A stretch of 64,000 nucleotides of DNA from JAJFUV01 sp964561215 (GCA_964561215.1 CAZLOS010000003.1:62001-126000); one strand, 5' to 3'. Counted from the stretch's first letter, positions 41,806 to 52,025 are shown. Notes: a model not told the origin generated them from the letters alone. Program-made: numbers and translations.

Positions 41806-44706
41806 ATGCGGTTCGTCTATCTTTTTGTCCTTGCCGCCTTTTCCGTGCAGGCGGCCGGCCTGGAACAGTTGCGCCGCGATTTCGCCAATCCCCCCGTGGA
41901 CGCTCGCCCCCACACGCGCTGGTGGTGGATGGGCAACTCGCTTCGCGACCAGGATATCGATTTTCAACTGGCCCAGATGCAGGAGGCGGGCATCGGCGGC
42001 GTCGAGCAGATCTCGATGGAAGCTGTCTACGAACGCGGAAACGTCGAGTTCCTCTCCGGCGAGTACTTCGCGCGGCTCAAGCACGCCATCGCCGAGACCA
42101 AGCGGCACGGCATGGAGTTCTCGCTGAACTTCGGGGGGCCCGGCTGGATCTGGGGCGGCGACTGGGTGCCGAAGGCCGACCGCAATAAGAACATGGTGGC
42201 CAGCATGATCGAACTGCGCGGCCCGCGTGCGTTCAGCGGCGAGTTGCCGCTTGAAGTGGTGCAGAACCCGCGCAACCTCACCCAAAGCCTTGGCCATATC
42301 CGGCCCGAGGATCGAGTACTGGCCGTGGTGGCCGGGCAGACGGAGGATTTACGCCTCCGTGAAGCGACGCTCGTCGACCTGACGCCGCGAGTGCGGGGCC
42401 GCCGCCTCGAGTGGCAGGTGCCGGCCGGCCGCTGGCGGCTCATGGTCTTCTGGCAGGTGCTGAACGGCGGTGGATCGGTGGACCACTTGAGCAAGGGCGC
42501 TATGGAGCGCTATTGCGATTACGTCGGGCGGAAGTTTGAAGCTGCCATCGGCGACGAACTCGGCAAGACCGTTGAGAGCGTATTCATGGACAGCTTCGAA
42601 GTGCCGGTGTTCCGCAACGGCCTCTACTGGAGCGAGGGCTTCCTCGATGGATTCCGCAAACACAAGGGCTACGACCTCACACGCTACCTGCCCGCCCTGT
42701 GGTGGGACATCGACGAGTTGTCACCCAAGATCCGCTACGACGTAAACGAGTTCCTGCACGAGATGGGGATCGAAGCGTTCTTCAAGACCTTCATCGGCTG
42801 GGCGGAGCGCCACGGCGTGAAGGCGCGCATACAGCCGTATGGTTTCGTGACGGACATCCTGCAAGGCGCGGGCATGGCGCACATCCCCGAAATGGAGATC
42901 ACCCCGGGCGAAAAGGACGCGGTGCCCTGGTTCGACACCCGCATCGGCCCGCGCGCATACACGGCGAGCGGCGCGCATCTTTACGGCCGCAACATCGTGA
43001 GCGTGGAAGCCTACACCTATCTGCACTGGCAGCAGGCGCGCGACACCATGGAAGAGTTGAAGATTGCCTCGGACGGCTTCCTGCGAGCCGGCGCCAACAA
43101 GTTCTACAACCACGGCTACACGGGCACCCCCGAGCGGGAGTTTGCCCCGCCGCGCCGGTTCGGCGCCGAGATGCTGATCAGCCACGTCAACATCTGGTGG
43201 CCTTACTACCGGCGCTTGAGCGATTACGTGGCGCGCGCTTCGGTCATGATGCGATACGGCCGGCCCGTCGCGGATATCGCCGTCTACTCGCCCCTGGCAA
43301 ACCAGTGGACCCTCGATGTGCTGAACGCCCGCCGCTGGACGCGCGATTTCGATTGGAGCGACCTGAGCAAGCTGATCTGGTCCAACGGCTACGATTTCGA
43401 TCTCATCAACGATGACGTGCTCCAGCGCCACGCCCGCTTCGACGGCGGCACGATCCGCGTGCGCGATCTCGGCTACCGCGTCCTCGTGCTGCCGAACATA
43501 CACGCGATGCCGCTCGAAAGCTTGCGAAGGGTCGAGGATTACGTGAAAAGCGGTGGCGTGGTGATCGCGCTCGAGCAAAAGCCGCAGGCCTCCACGGGGC
43601 TCGCCGATCATGCCGACAAAGACGCACAGTTTCGCACCATCTCGGACGCTCTGTTCCGCGACAAGCGCTACGGCGCCGGTTGCACCTACTTCCTTCAGAA
43701 GGTGATGGAACGCCGCGACGTGCTGGACTGGAAGTCGAGCGTTTTCGATCCTTTCGTCAACGCCCTGCGCGAGCACGTCGCGCCCGACCTCTCAATCGAC
43801 TTCGTCCGCGATGCCCTGCGCGAGAACAACAGTCTCATGTTCGCGCACCGCACCGCGCCGGACGCCGACATTTACTTCGTCGCCAACTTTCAGGACCGGC
43901 CTGTCGACACGCGCGTGGCTTTCCGCGTCGCGGGCAAGGCGCCGCACATCTGGAATGCCATGGACGGCGAGGTGCGCGCGGCAGTGGAGTACGACACGGC
44001 AGGGAACCTCACCACGATGCCGCTTCGCCTGCCGCCGTTCGGATCGGCCATCGTAGTCTTCAACGGCGTGCCGAACGCAGACCACGTGCGCCACAGCGAT
44101 TTCCGGGAGATGCTCTCCCCGAAGGAGGCGCTCGCGGACGGCAACGGGAGTCACATCTGTGACGGGCGCGTAATCCGGGTGGAAGGCATCCCGGCACCGT
44201 ACACCATCGCGGGCGAGTGGAGGCTCACGCTCAGCGACTTGAAGAAACAGGTTCGAAGCCTGGAATCCTGGACCGAGGATCCCGCCACCAAGCATTTCAG
44301 CGGCACGGGGACCTACGAGATCTCGTTCGATCTGCCGGCGGCCTACATCGCCCCGGATCTGCGGTTGGATCTGAGCCTGGGCGATCTGGGCAATATCGCT
44401 GAAATCGAATTGAACGGCAAACCGGCCGGCGTGGTGTGGATGCGCGGGCAAACACCGGACGTCACCGGCCTGCTCAAGGCCGGCGAGAACCAGATGCGCG
44501 TGAAAGTCACGAACACGCTGATCAACCGCGCCTCGGCCTGGAAGACAGCGCCGCCCCTGCCGCCGGATCTTGCCGCCATTTACGGCCGGGGCTTGCACGA
44601 CGGCACCGGCGGCATGCGCGAACTCTACAACTTCTCGCCGCTGCCCCGCTCCGGTCTGTTGGGGCCGGTCACCATCACGCCGCTCAAGAAGGTGTGGTTG
44701 CGATAA
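41806..44706 (+). CDS. GH106-like secreted glycoside hydrolase (alpha-L-rhamnosidase family)
   Basis: The ATG at 41806 gives a signal peptide (MRFVYLFVLAAFSVQAAG) and 966 residues. Conserved blocks include RPHTRWWWMGN near the N-terminus, GIGGVEQISMEAVYERG, FSLNFGGPGWIWGGDWV, FMDSFEV, and a C-terminal galactose-binding-like domain (GTYEISFDLP...NGKPAGVVWMRG). This is the layout of GH106 enzymes, which release L-rhamnose from rhamnogalacturonan and similar glycans. Some proteins with this domain have other or unknown specificity. It is divergent from deoB and convergent with the metal-efflux operon. Confidence 0.8.
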   Translation: MRFVYLFVLAAFSVQAAGLEQLRRDFANPPVDARPHTRWWWMGNSLRDQDIDFQLAQMQEAGIGGVEQISMEAVYERGNVEFLSGEYFARLKHAIAETKRHGMEFSLNFGGPGWIWGGDWVPKADRNKNMVASMIELRGPRAFSGELPLEVVQNPRNLTQSLGHIRPEDRVLAVVAGQTEDLRLREATLVDLTPRVRGRRLEWQVPAGRWRLMVFWQVLNGGGSVDHLSKGAMERYCDYVGRKFEAAIGDELGKTVESVFMDSFEVPVFRNGLYWSEGFLDGFRKHKGYDLTRYLPALWWDIDELSPKIRYDVNEFLHEMGIEAFFKTFIGWAERHGVKARIQPYGFVTDILQGAGMAHIPEMEITPGEKDAVPWFDTRIGPRAYTASGAHLYGRNIVSVEAYTYLHWQQARDTMEELKIASDGFLRAGANKFYNHGYTGTPEREFAPPRRFGAEMLISHVNIWWPYYRRLSDYVARASVMMRYGRPVADIAVYSPLANQWTLDVLNARRWTRDFDWSDLSKLIWSNGYDFDLINDDVLQRHARFDGGTIRVRDLGYRVLVLPNIHAMPLESLRRVEDYVKSGGVVIALEQKPQASTGLADHADKDAQFRTISDALFRDKRYGAGCTYFLQKVMERRDVLDWKSSVFDPFVNALREHVAPDLSIDFVRDALRENNSLMFAHRTAPDADIYFVANFQDRPVDTRVAFRVAGKAPHIWNAMDGEVRAAVEYDTAGNLTTMPLRLPPFGSAIVVFNGVPNADHVRHSDFREMLSPKEALADGNGSHICDGRVIRVEGIPAPYTIAGEWRLTLSDLKKQVRSLESWTEDPATKHFSGTGTYEISFDLPAAYIAPDLRLDLSLGDLGNIAEIELNGKPAGVVWMRGQTPDVTGLLKAGENQMRVKVTNTLINRASAWKTAPPLPPDLAAIYGRGLHDGTGGMRELYNFSPLPRSGLLGPVTITPLKKVWLR

Positions 44707-44722
44707 AAGAGCGCCTTAGGCG

Positions 44723-47700
44723 TTATCCTTCACGTCCCTTCGTCCGCGGTTTCCGTTCGAGCAGGCACACCGCGGGCAGAACCAGCAGGGTCAGTACTGT
44801 CGACGTCACGATGCCACCGATGATGACCGTGGCCAGGGGCCTCTGCACCTCGGCTCCCGGGCTGGTGGAAAGCGCCATAGGTAGGAACCCAAGGCTCGCC
44901 ACCGCGGCGGTCATCAACACCGGCCGCAGGCGTGACAGGGCGCCTTCGCGCACGGCGTCCGCCCACGCCAGCCCCTGCCTGTGCTTTTGATCGATGAAGG
45001 CCATCATCACGACGCCGTTCAACACCGCCACGCCTGAAACGGCGATAAAGCCCACGCCAGCGCTCATCGAAAATGTCATGCCGCGCACCAGCAGCGCCAG
45101 CACCCCACCGGTAACCGCGAAGGGGATTCCCGTGAACACCAGCGCCGCCTCCTTCACCGAATGGAACGTCACGAACAGAAGCAGGAAGATCAGCAGGAAC
45201 GTCGCGGGCACGATGAGCATCATACGGGCGCGGCCCGCGTCGAGGTGCTCCCACATGCCGCCCCATTCCATCAGATAGCCCGGCTTGAGCTTGACGGCCG
45301 ATTCCACGCGCTTGCGGGCTTCGGCGACGAAGCTGCCGACGTCGCGGCCCCGCACATTCACCTCCACGGAAATGCGCCGCTGCCCGTTTTCGCGGCTTAC
45401 TTCCACCGGGCCTTCTTCCGAACGAATATCGGCCAACTGACCCAGCGGTATGTTTTGCCCGGCCGGTGTATGGACCAGCAGGTTCGAGAAATCTCCAGCG
45501 TTCCGGCACGTTTCCGGATCCAGCCTGACGACCAATCCGAAGCGGCTGAATCCTTCCAACACCCGCCCGGCTTCCTGGCCCGCGATCGCGGTTTGAATCA
45601 AGTCCTGCACATCCGAAACATTCACGCCGTAACGCGCGATGGCTTCGCGGTTGGCCTTGATGCTCAAAACCGGTTGCCCGCTCAGTTGCTGCACTTTCAC
45701 ATCGGCGGCCCCGCGCACGCCAGCCACGGCTCGGCCTGCCCGCTCGGCCTGCATGCGCAATTCGTTGAGGTTCTCGCCGAAAATCTTCACCACGACGTCC
45801 GAGCGTGAACCGGTGCCCTCGGTCAACTCCATCATGCGGAACTCGATCGGCTGCGAAAACGTGTACGCCATGGTGGGCAGCCCTCGGAGCTTGTCCTCCA
45901 TCTTCCCGATCAGTTCTTCCCGCGAGTGCGCCGTTTGCCATTGCTCGCGCGGCTTCAACATGACGTAAGTGTCGCTGGCGCTGATCCCCATCGGATCTGT
46001 GGCGATTTCCGGACGCCCGATCCGGGTCACAGTGGTCGAGACCTCCGGGAACTCCTGGATGGCCTGCTCGAGCGAATTCGTCATCCGGATGGCTTCTGGC
46101 AGCGACACCCCTGGCAGACGCAGCGCGCTGATGGCGAGGGCGCCCTCCTCCAACTTGGGCAGGAACTCGGAGCCCAGCAACGGGATCAGGACCGCGCAAG
46201 CCAGGACGAACAGTGCCGACGTGAGGGCCACGATCCTCCGGCACTTCAGCGTGTACTCAAGAAACGGTGCGTACGTTCGCCTCACCATACGCGCAAGCGG
46301 GCTGTCAACTCCCTGCGCCGGGCCGATTCCTTGCGCATCGCCTGCCTTCGGCTTGCCCTCTTTCAGGAAGAGCGCGCACAGCGCGGGAATCAGGGTCAAG
46401 CTGAGGACCAGTGCGCCCGCCAGCGCCAGGATCACGGTCAGCCCCATGGGACGGAACATCTTGCCTTCCATCCCCACCAGACTGACCACGGGCAGATAGG
46501 CGGCGATGATCAGGATCTCGCCGAACTGGCTTGGCCGGCGGACTTCGACGCTCGCCGCAAGAATGGTCTCGCGCCGTTCCTCGCCCGTGAGCGTGCGTCC
46601 CAGCCGTCCGCGCGCCTCCGCCAGCCGGCGCACGCAGTTCTCGACAATGATGACCGCCGCATCCACGATCAAGCCGAAGTCGATGGCGCCGAGGCTCATC
46701 AGGTTCGCCGAGATGCCGAAGTAGCGCATGCCGATGATGGCCACCAGCATGGAGAGCGGGATCGCACTCGACACGATCAACCCGGCACGAATTTGCAGCA
46801 GCGATAGGAACAGCACGGCGATCACGATCAACCCGCCTTCCAGCAGATTCGTGGTAGCTGTGCGAATCGTACGGTCCACCAGGTCGCGGCGGTCGTAGTA
46901 CACGTCGGTGTGAACTCCGGGCGGCAGCCCCTTGTTGAGAGCGTTGAGCCGCTCCACCACGCGCTCGGAAACCTGGCGGCTGTTCTCGCCCTTGAGCATC
47001 ATGACCACGCCCAGCACGGTTTCCCCCTTGCCGTCGCGCGTCGCCGTGCCCTGGCGTATTTGAGAGCCCAGGATCACGTTCGCCACGGATTTCACGTACA
47101 CGGGCGTCCCTCCGCTCGCCGCGACGACGATGTTCTCGATGTCGCGCGGCGATTCGATCAAACCGACGCCACGGATAAGCTGCTGCTCGCCGGCCTTCTC
47201 CAGATATGCACCGCCCACGTTGAGGTTATTGTTTTTGAGAGCGGCGGTCACCTGCGAGAGCGACAACCCGTAGCTCACCAGCTTAGCCGGGTCCACCTGG
47301 ACGACATACTGCTTTTCCAGTCCGCCGTAACTGTTCACCTCCACGACACCCGGCACAGTGCGCAGGCCCGGTTTCACGAACCAGTCCAGCAACGTGCGCA
47401 GTTCCATTTGGGAATAGCTTCGCGGAGCCCCCGCATCAACGCGCAAGGTGAACTGGACGATTTCCCCGATGCCCGTGCTGATCGGCGCCAGTTCGGGCGT
47501 CACACCTTCGGGCAATTGCTGCTGGGCTTCGAGCAGGCGTTCCAACGTCAACTGCCTGGCGCGCAGGATGTCCACATCGTCGTCGAAAGTCACGGTGACC
47601 TGGGAAAGGCCGAACTGCGAAACCGAGCGCACGTCCTGCTTTCGCGGCAGATTCGACATGGCCACCTCCACCGGGAAAGTGACGTACTGCTCCATTTCGA

Positions 47701-47875
47701 GCGGCGTGAAGGAGGGCACCTTCGTGTTGATTTGAACCTGATTGGTGGTGACGTCGGGAACGGCATCGATGGGCAGGTCGAGGGCCGCCCAGACACCCAC
47801 GGACACAAGGATGAGAGCAAGGGCAACCACCACGTGGCGCTGGTGGATGCTCCAAGCCAGGATGCGGTCAATCAT
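44723..47875 (-). CDS. czcA: Heavy-metal efflux RND pump, CzcA/CusA family
   Basis: 1050 residues, normal for RND pumps, with twelve expected membrane helices and two large periplasmic loops. The first helix region reads VVALALILVSVGVWAALDLPIDAVPDVT. The proton-relay motif in helix 4 is GLIVDAAVIIVEN, with two Asp and a Glu as in heavy-metal members; the usual Gly after the second Asp is Ala. It expels divalent (Co, Zn, Cd) or monovalent (Cu, Ag) metals; which one is not clear. Its start overlaps the czcB stop by eight bases (47868-47875). Confidence 0.93.
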   Translation of the reverse strand: MIDRILAWSIHQRHVVVALALILVSVGVWAALDLPIDAVPDVTTNQVQINTKVPSFTPLEMEQYVTFPVEVAMSNLPRKQDVRSVSQFGLSQVTVTFDDDVDILRARQLTLERLLEAQQQLPEGVTPELAPISTGIGEIVQFTLRVDAGAPRSYSQMELRTLLDWFVKPGLRTVPGVVEVNSYGGLEKQYVVQVDPAKLVSYGLSLSQVTAALKNNNLNVGGAYLEKAGEQQLIRGVGLIESPRDIENIVVAASGGTPVYVKSVANVILGSQIRQGTATRDGKGETVLGVVMMLKGENSRQVSERVVERLNALNKGLPPGVHTDVYYDRRDLVDRTIRTATTNLLEGGLIVIAVLFLSLLQIRAGLIVSSAIPLSMLVAIIGMRYFGISANLMSLGAIDFGLIVDAAVIIVENCVRRLAEARGRLGRTLTGEERRETILAASVEVRRPSQFGEILIIAAYLPVVSLVGMEGKMFRPMGLTVILALAGALVLSLTLIPALCALFLKEGKPKAGDAQGIGPAQGVDSPLARMVRRTYAPFLEYTLKCRRIVALTSALFVLACAVLIPLLGSEFLPKLEEGALAISALRLPGVSLPEAIRMTNSLEQAIQEFPEVSTTVTRIGRPEIATDPMGISASDTYVMLKPREQWQTAHSREELIGKMEDKLRGLPTMAYTFSQPIEFRMMELTEGTGSRSDVVVKIFGENLNELRMQAERAGRAVAGVRGAADVKVQQLSGQPVLSIKANREAIARYGVNVSDVQDLIQTAIAGQEAGRVLEGFSRFGLVVRLDPETCRNAGDFSNLLVHTPAGQNIPLGQLADIRSEEGPVEVSRENGQRRISVEVNVRGRDVGSFVAEARKRVESAVKLKPGYLMEWGGMWEHLDAGRARMMLIVPATFLLIFLLLFVTFHSVKEAALVFTGIPFAVTGGVLALLVRGMTFSMSAGVGFIAVSGVAVLNGVVMMAFIDQKHRQGLAWADAVREGALSRLRPVLMTAAVASLGFLPMALSTSPGAEVQRPLATVIIGGIVTSTVLTLLVLPAVCLLERKPRTKGREG

Positions 47876-49085
47876 GGCTATGCTCCGGTTGCAGTTCGTG
47901 CGCCAGGAACGCGGATTTCAGTTGGAACGCGCCTTCCACCACCACCGGCTCCCCTTCCTGCAGCCCCGCCGTGATCTCCAGGCGGTCGCCTTCGCCGAGG
48001 GTTTGCACCTCGCGCGCTTCGAAGTGGAGTTCGCCGTGGCGCACGAAAACCACCTGCCGGCGATTCACGGTCTGCACCGCATCAGCGGGAACCGTGAGCG
48101 CCGCGTGCAGGTCTTCCGTGGGAATGATCATGGTGGCGAACATCTCCAGCAGCAGTTTGCCGCCCGGATTGTCCACTTCCGAACGCACGCCGGCCGTACG
48201 CGTTCGCGGGTCCAGCAGATCCTTGATGGCGGCGATGCGGCCCCTGAAGATCTCCTTCGGATACGCCTCCACGCTGATTTCCACGGCTTGTCCGCGCCGG
48301 ATCTTGCCCAGGTCCTTTTCGTAGACCTGACCCTCGAGGTTGACGCGCGACAGGTCGGCCACGGAGAACAGGACACTGTTCGGATCGGCCGCATCGCCCG
48401 GCGCGGCTTCGATCTTGATCACCACACCGCTGAACGGGGCGCGCACGGCCGAGAGCGAAACGTCCCCGGAACCCGCAAAGCCGAACCGGCGCATGCGCAC
48501 CCGCAGCCCTTCGATGGTGCTTTCCTGTGCGCGGATCAACTCCGCCATCCCCCGGGCCTCAGCCTCCGCCCCCTCGGCGTCCTTGGCCGGCGCCGCACCG
48601 ATGGACACCAAACTACGGGTACGTTCGGCCTGCCGCGTGGCGTTGGCGTGCTGGATCTTCAGGCGCTGCAGTTCGGCTCTCGCGACATTGATCTGGCTGG
48701 CGACCTCGCCCGCTTCAATATTGTCAAAGTGCGCCAGCGCTTGGTTTCTCTCGACGCGGTCTCCCACCTTGACGAGAACATCCTGCACGCGCCCGCGTGC
48801 CAGCGGGCGCAGATGCGCGATCCGGCTGTCGATCGGCTGCACGCTACCCGTAACACGCAGCATCACCTTTACGGGCGTAGACCGGAGCGGTTCTGCTCTT
48901 ACGCCCGCGCGCTTCTGCGCTTCCGGGCTGAATTCGAATACGTTGGCCGGTTCGATGTGCTTCGCGGGGTGCGCCTCGCTCGCGGCGGCGCGCTCGTGTT
49001 CGCCGCCGGTCTCGCCTGAAACGCTCACGTGCTTGCCGCAGCCCGCGAGCACGGACAAACACAATGCGAAAATGAGTGCTCTCAT
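47868..49085 (-). CDS. czcB: Efflux RND periplasmic adaptor, CzcB-like lipoprotein
   Basis: Start at 49085 gives 405 residues and a lipoprotein signal (MRALIFALCLSVLAGC). Adaptor elements follow: a barrel-sandwich region (RVQDVLVKVGDRVERNQALAHFDN), a coiled-coil hairpin (about 125-185), SAVRAPFSGVVIKIEAAPGD, and a beta-barrel with a membrane-proximal domain. It connects the CzcA pump to the outer-membrane channel. The start is coupled to the upstream TolC-like gene (ATGA, 49082-49085). A mildly His-rich N-terminus may bind metal. Confidence 0.92.
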   Translation of the reverse strand: MRALIFALCLSVLAGCGKHVSVSGETGGEHERAAASEAHPAKHIEPANVFEFSPEAQKRAGVRAEPLRSTPVKVMLRVTGSVQPIDSRIAHLRPLARGRVQDVLVKVGDRVERNQALAHFDNIEAGEVASQINVARAELQRLKIQHANATRQAERTRSLVSIGAAPAKDAEGAEAEARGMAELIRAQESTIEGLRVRMRRFGFAGSGDVSLSAVRAPFSGVVIKIEAAPGDAADPNSVLFSVADLSRVNLEGQVYEKDLGKIRRGQAVEISVEAYPKEIFRGRIAAIKDLLDPRTRTAGVRSEVDNPGGKLLLEMFATMIIPTEDLHAALTVPADAVQTVNRRQVVFVRHGELHFEAREVQTLGEGDRLEITAGLQEGEPVVVEGAFQLKSAFLAHELQPEHSHD

Positions 49086-50365
49086 GGAAGGTCCTCCCCC
49101 ACCGCGCGCTCCAGTTCGAAGAAACCGCGCAAAGCATCGGCGCGCACGTCTACGGCCGCCAGTTGCATGTCGAGCAGCCGGCGTTGCTCGTTCAGCACGT
49201 CGAGCAGGCGCAGGTTGCCCAACCGGTAGGCGCCGCGAATCACCTCGACGTTCTTCTCGGCTTGCTCGATGGCCGTGCCGCTCAGCGCCCGCAGCGCGCC
49301 GATCGAATTCCGCCATCGCCGCCACGCCGAGGCGACCTCAAGCGGGATGCTTCGATCCAGGTACTCCCGTCGCAACCGCGCGGCGCGCGCGCGGGCAACG
49401 CTGGCCTCGACATTCCCTCGGTTGCGCCCCTGCCCGGAGAGCGGAACCGCGACTCCCATGGCGAGGATGTTGTCGCGGTCCTTCAACGGCACGCGCGCGC
49501 CCGTATCATCGAGGCCGTAGGCATCAAAACGGGAATAAATGCGGCTGTAACCGGCGGACACGGCAATGTTGGGACGCCCCTCGGCCAGCGTCAATTGCGT
49601 TTCCGCCCCGGCGTGCTTCTCGATGCAGCGCATCGCCTGCAAATCCGGCCGCGCGCGCAACGCTCGTGCACGCAGATCTTCTTCCTTGAACCGGTCGAGT
49701 TCCGGCATGGCGAACCACGCGAGCGTGCCGGGGTCCGATTCCTCTAAGCCCGCCAGCCGCGCCAGGTCGATTCGCGCCGCATCCTGCCGGCCTAACGTGG
49801 AAGCCCGCAATGCCTCCACCCGGCTTATCTCGACCGCAATCAGGTTCGCGTCCAGCGCGGCCGCATCGCCCTTCTCAACCCTCGCGCGCGTCAGCTCGAG
49901 CGAGCGCCGGTTGATCTCGATGAGCCGCTCGAACGCGCGCAGGCGTTCGGATTCGGAAACGAAATCCGCGTACCGGCTGGAAAGCTCGAAACGGAGCTGC
50001 CGGGCACGCTCGCCGTATTCGGCTTCGGCAAGAGCCAATTGCTGGCGGGCCACTTCCAGACGCCGAGACCGCTTACCGGCCGTTTCCAGCGTTTGGGATA
50101 CTCCGACAGAGAACTGATTCTCTCCCGGGCTTCCCAGCGGATTGCCGCTCGCTCCGTTCACCTCGAGCGCCGGCGCCGGGCGCACGCCCGCTTGTCGTAA
50201 CGCGCCTTTGGCTTCTTCCACCCTCTCGTGCATCGCCCGCAGCTCTCGGTTCTCACGCGCCGCCACCTCCAACAATTCGTTGAGCGTGGCCGGCGGAGCG
50301 GCTTCGGCCAGCGCCGCCGCGGATACGCACACCAGCGTCCTCGCCAACACCTTATGCAAATACAC
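49082..50365 (-). CDS. czcC: TolC-family outer-membrane channel, CzcC-like
   Basis: 427 residues from a GTG at 50365, chosen because GGAGG lies five bases upstream. A signal peptide (about 1-22) is followed by two repeats of long amphipathic helices and beta strands, as in outer-membrane efflux proteins (ARENRELRAMHERVEEAKGAL; RGAYRLGNLRLLDVLNEQRRLLD). It forms the exit duct for the CzcAB pump. It is first of the three pump genes and follows the small His/Cys-rich gene by 41 bases. Confidence 0.9.
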   Translation of the reverse strand: MYLHKVLARTLVCVSAAALAEAAPPATLNELLEVAARENRELRAMHERVEEAKGALRQAGVRPAPALEVNGASGNPLGSPGENQFSVGVSQTLETAGKRSRRLEVARQQLALAEAEYGERARQLRFELSSRYADFVSESERLRAFERLIEINRRSLELTRARVEKGDAAALDANLIAVEISRVEALRASTLGRQDAARIDLARLAGLEESDPGTLAWFAMPELDRFKEEDLRARALRARPDLQAMRCIEKHAGAETQLTLAEGRPNIAVSAGYSRIYSRFDAYGLDDTGARVPLKDRDNILAMGVAVPLSGQGRNRGNVEASVARARAARLRREYLDRSIPLEVASAWRRWRNSIGALRALSGTAIEQAEKNVEVIRGAYRLGNLRLLDVLNEQRRLLDMQLAAVDVRADALRGFFELERAVGEDLP

Positions 50366-50406
50366 AAATACCTCCGTTGTTCTGATTTCCCGCTATTTCC
50401 GCGAGA

Positions 50407-50703
50407 TCAGGCTTTGGGAGGGTGGTATACGGCGGAGGGCGTTCGCATGGGCGGGTCTAAGTCGGTGAGGGTCACCGTCTCTGCCAGGTCCGCCGGCTCA
50501 GGCACCGCAACGGCGGCGGCGACAACGATGTGGGTACAGCAGCAAATGCAATGATCGTGCGACTGATGGATCCGCATGTCGTTACCCGGCATGCGAAAGC
50601 TCTCGAAATGATCATGCGAAGAGAATTCGCAGGCAACCACGTCCCCGCCCATAACCAGCAGCAGAAGAAGCGCTACCAGCCGATATGCGACCCTGCGATT
50701 CAT
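50407..50703 (-). CDS. Small His/Cys-rich secreted protein heading the metal-efflux operon
   Basis: Not a recognised family. The ATG at 50703 gives 98 residues: a signal (RLVALLLLLVMGGDVVAC, possibly a lipoprotein with Cys after VVA), then SSHDHFE, IHQSHDHCICCCTHIV and a Pro/Thr tail. Several His and four Cys in about 25 residues form an obvious candidate metal site. Its position as the first gene before czcCBA on the same strand suggests a periplasmic metal sensor or chaperone. This role is inferred from composition and context only. Confidence 0.65.
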   Translation of the reverse strand: MNRRVAYRLVALLLLLVMGGDVVACEFSSHDHFESFRMPGNDMRIHQSHDHCICCCTHIVVAAAVAVPEPADLAETVTLTDLDPPMRTPSAVYHPPKA

Positions 50704-50752
50704 CAAGATTAGAGCGTAGCATACTGCTTTGGGTACCCGATTTGCGCACAAG

Positions 50753-50780
50753 TTCACGCTGACACGGCACTTGCTATACT
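50753..50780 (+). promoter_or_regulatory. Candidate promoter for the oxidoreductase at 50802
   Basis: -35-like TTCACG at 50753-50758 and -10-like TATACT at 50775-50780 with a 16-base spacer. GGAGG lies in the leader, just before the ATG at 50802. Confidence 0.5.
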
Positions 50781-50801
50781 GATCCTCTCTCCGGAGGCCA
50801 T

Positions 50802-52025
50802 ATGTCCAAGCAAGAGAACCAAAGCATCGACCGCCGCAACCTTCTGCGGACAGCCGCGGGCGGCATGCTGATCCTCAAGCCGGAAACCGTTTTCGGCACG
50901 CAGGCCAACTCGACCGTCGAAGTCGGCCTGGTAGGCTGCGGAGGTCGCGGTAACTGGATCGCGCCGTTCTTCCCCGAGTTCACCGGCGCGCGATTGGTGG
51001 CCGTAGCCGATGTAGTGAAGGCCAGGCTCGAACCCACGCGCGAGAAACTCCAGGTCTCGCCGTCGCGCGCTTACCACGGCCCGGACGCCTATAGGGAGCT
51101 GGCAAACTCGAAGCTCGACGCCGTGGTGATCGAGACGCCCACCTACTTCCATCCCATGCAGGCCGCGGCCGCCGTGGATGCAGGCAAGCACGTCTTCTGC
51201 GCCAAGCCCATTGCCGTGGATGTCCCCACCAGTAAGGAGTTCCTTGCGAGCGGCAAGAAAGCCCGGAGCAAGAACCTCAGCTTCTGGGTGGACTTCCAGA
51301 GCCGCGCGCGCCCGGTGTTCCAGGAGGCGGTCGAACGTATCCGGCGCGGCGACATCGGCAAGATCGCCGTGGCACAGGTCCTCTACTACGCCGGCCGGCC
51401 GTGGAAGAACCGCGAGACCGCCGGGATGGATCCCGAACAGAAGCGTATGGCGCTCTGGTTCGGCGACCGCGTCATCAGCGGCGACATCATCGTGGAGCAG
51501 AACATCCACGTCATCGACATGGCCAACTGGTACCTCGGCGCGCACCCGCTGAAGGCCAATGGCACGGGCGGGCGCACCGAATGGACCGGAACGCCGTATG
51601 ATTACGGCGACGCCTGGGACCACTTCACGGTCAACTACTGGTACCCGAACAACGTCCACGCCAGCTTCAGCTCCAACCAACTGACACGCCTGTTCTCCGA
51701 CCTCTGCGTGCGCTGCTTCGGCGCATTCGGCTGCGCCGACACGCATTACGGCGGGCTGGTCCGCATCGCCAGCGAGCGCGAAGGCAAAACCTGGCAGGGT
51801 GCCGAGAAGGACGATACGTTCAAGGGCGGCTGCATCACGAACGTGAAGAACTTCATCGACAGCATCCGCGCCGGCAAGCCCATCAACAATGCGGCCGTAG
51901 CCGTGGACAGCAACCTCACCGGCATCCTGGGCCGCATGGCGGCTTACCAGGAGCGCACCGTGACCTGGGACGAGATGCTCGCCTCAACCGAGCGGTGGGA
52001 GTTGAACCTCAAGCTGAACTGGTAG
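50802..52025 (+). CDS. Tat-exported Gfo/Idh/MocA family oxidoreductase
   Basis: 407 residues; GGAGG is placed well before the ATG. The N-terminus IDRRNLLRTAAGGML is a Tat signal, then comes the NAD(P) motif VGLVGCGGRGNW. The expected EKP motif reads VFCAKPIAVD, so Glu is replaced by Ala while Lys and Pro are kept. The region NIHVIDMANWYLGAHP carries the metal or substrate side. It probably acts on a sugar or cyclitol outside the cytoplasm; substrate unknown. The second oxidoreductase begins 30 bases after its stop. Confidence 0.87.
   Translation: MSKQENQSIDRRNLLRTAAGGMLILKPETVFGTQANSTVEVGLVGCGGRGNWIAPFFPEFTGARLVAVADVVKARLEPTREKLQVSPSRAYHGPDAYRELANSKLDAVVIETPTYFHPMQAAAAVDAGKHVFCAKPIAVDVPTSKEFLASGKKARSKNLSFWVDFQSRARPVFQEAVERIRRGDIGKIAVAQVLYYAGRPWKNRETAGMDPEQKRMALWFGDRVISGDIIVEQNIHVIDMANWYLGAHPLKANGTGGRTEWTGTPYDYGDAWDHFTVNYWYPNNVHASFSSNQLTRLFSDLCVRCFGAFGCADTHYGGLVRIASEREGKTWQGAEKDDTFKGGCITNVKNFIDSIRAGKPINNAAVAVDSNLTGILGRMAAYQERTVTWDEMLASTERWELNLKLNW

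Noticed and set aside
44707..44722. Short hairpin (GCGCC-TTA-GGCGT) between the GH106-like and czcA genes
   Set aside because: Five-pair stem with a three-base loop and few T residues is too weak to call a terminator.
50731..50738. GGGTACCC palindrome in the metal-operon intergenic region
   Set aside because: An 8-base palindrome is expected by chance and lacks the spacing of known metal-regulator operators.
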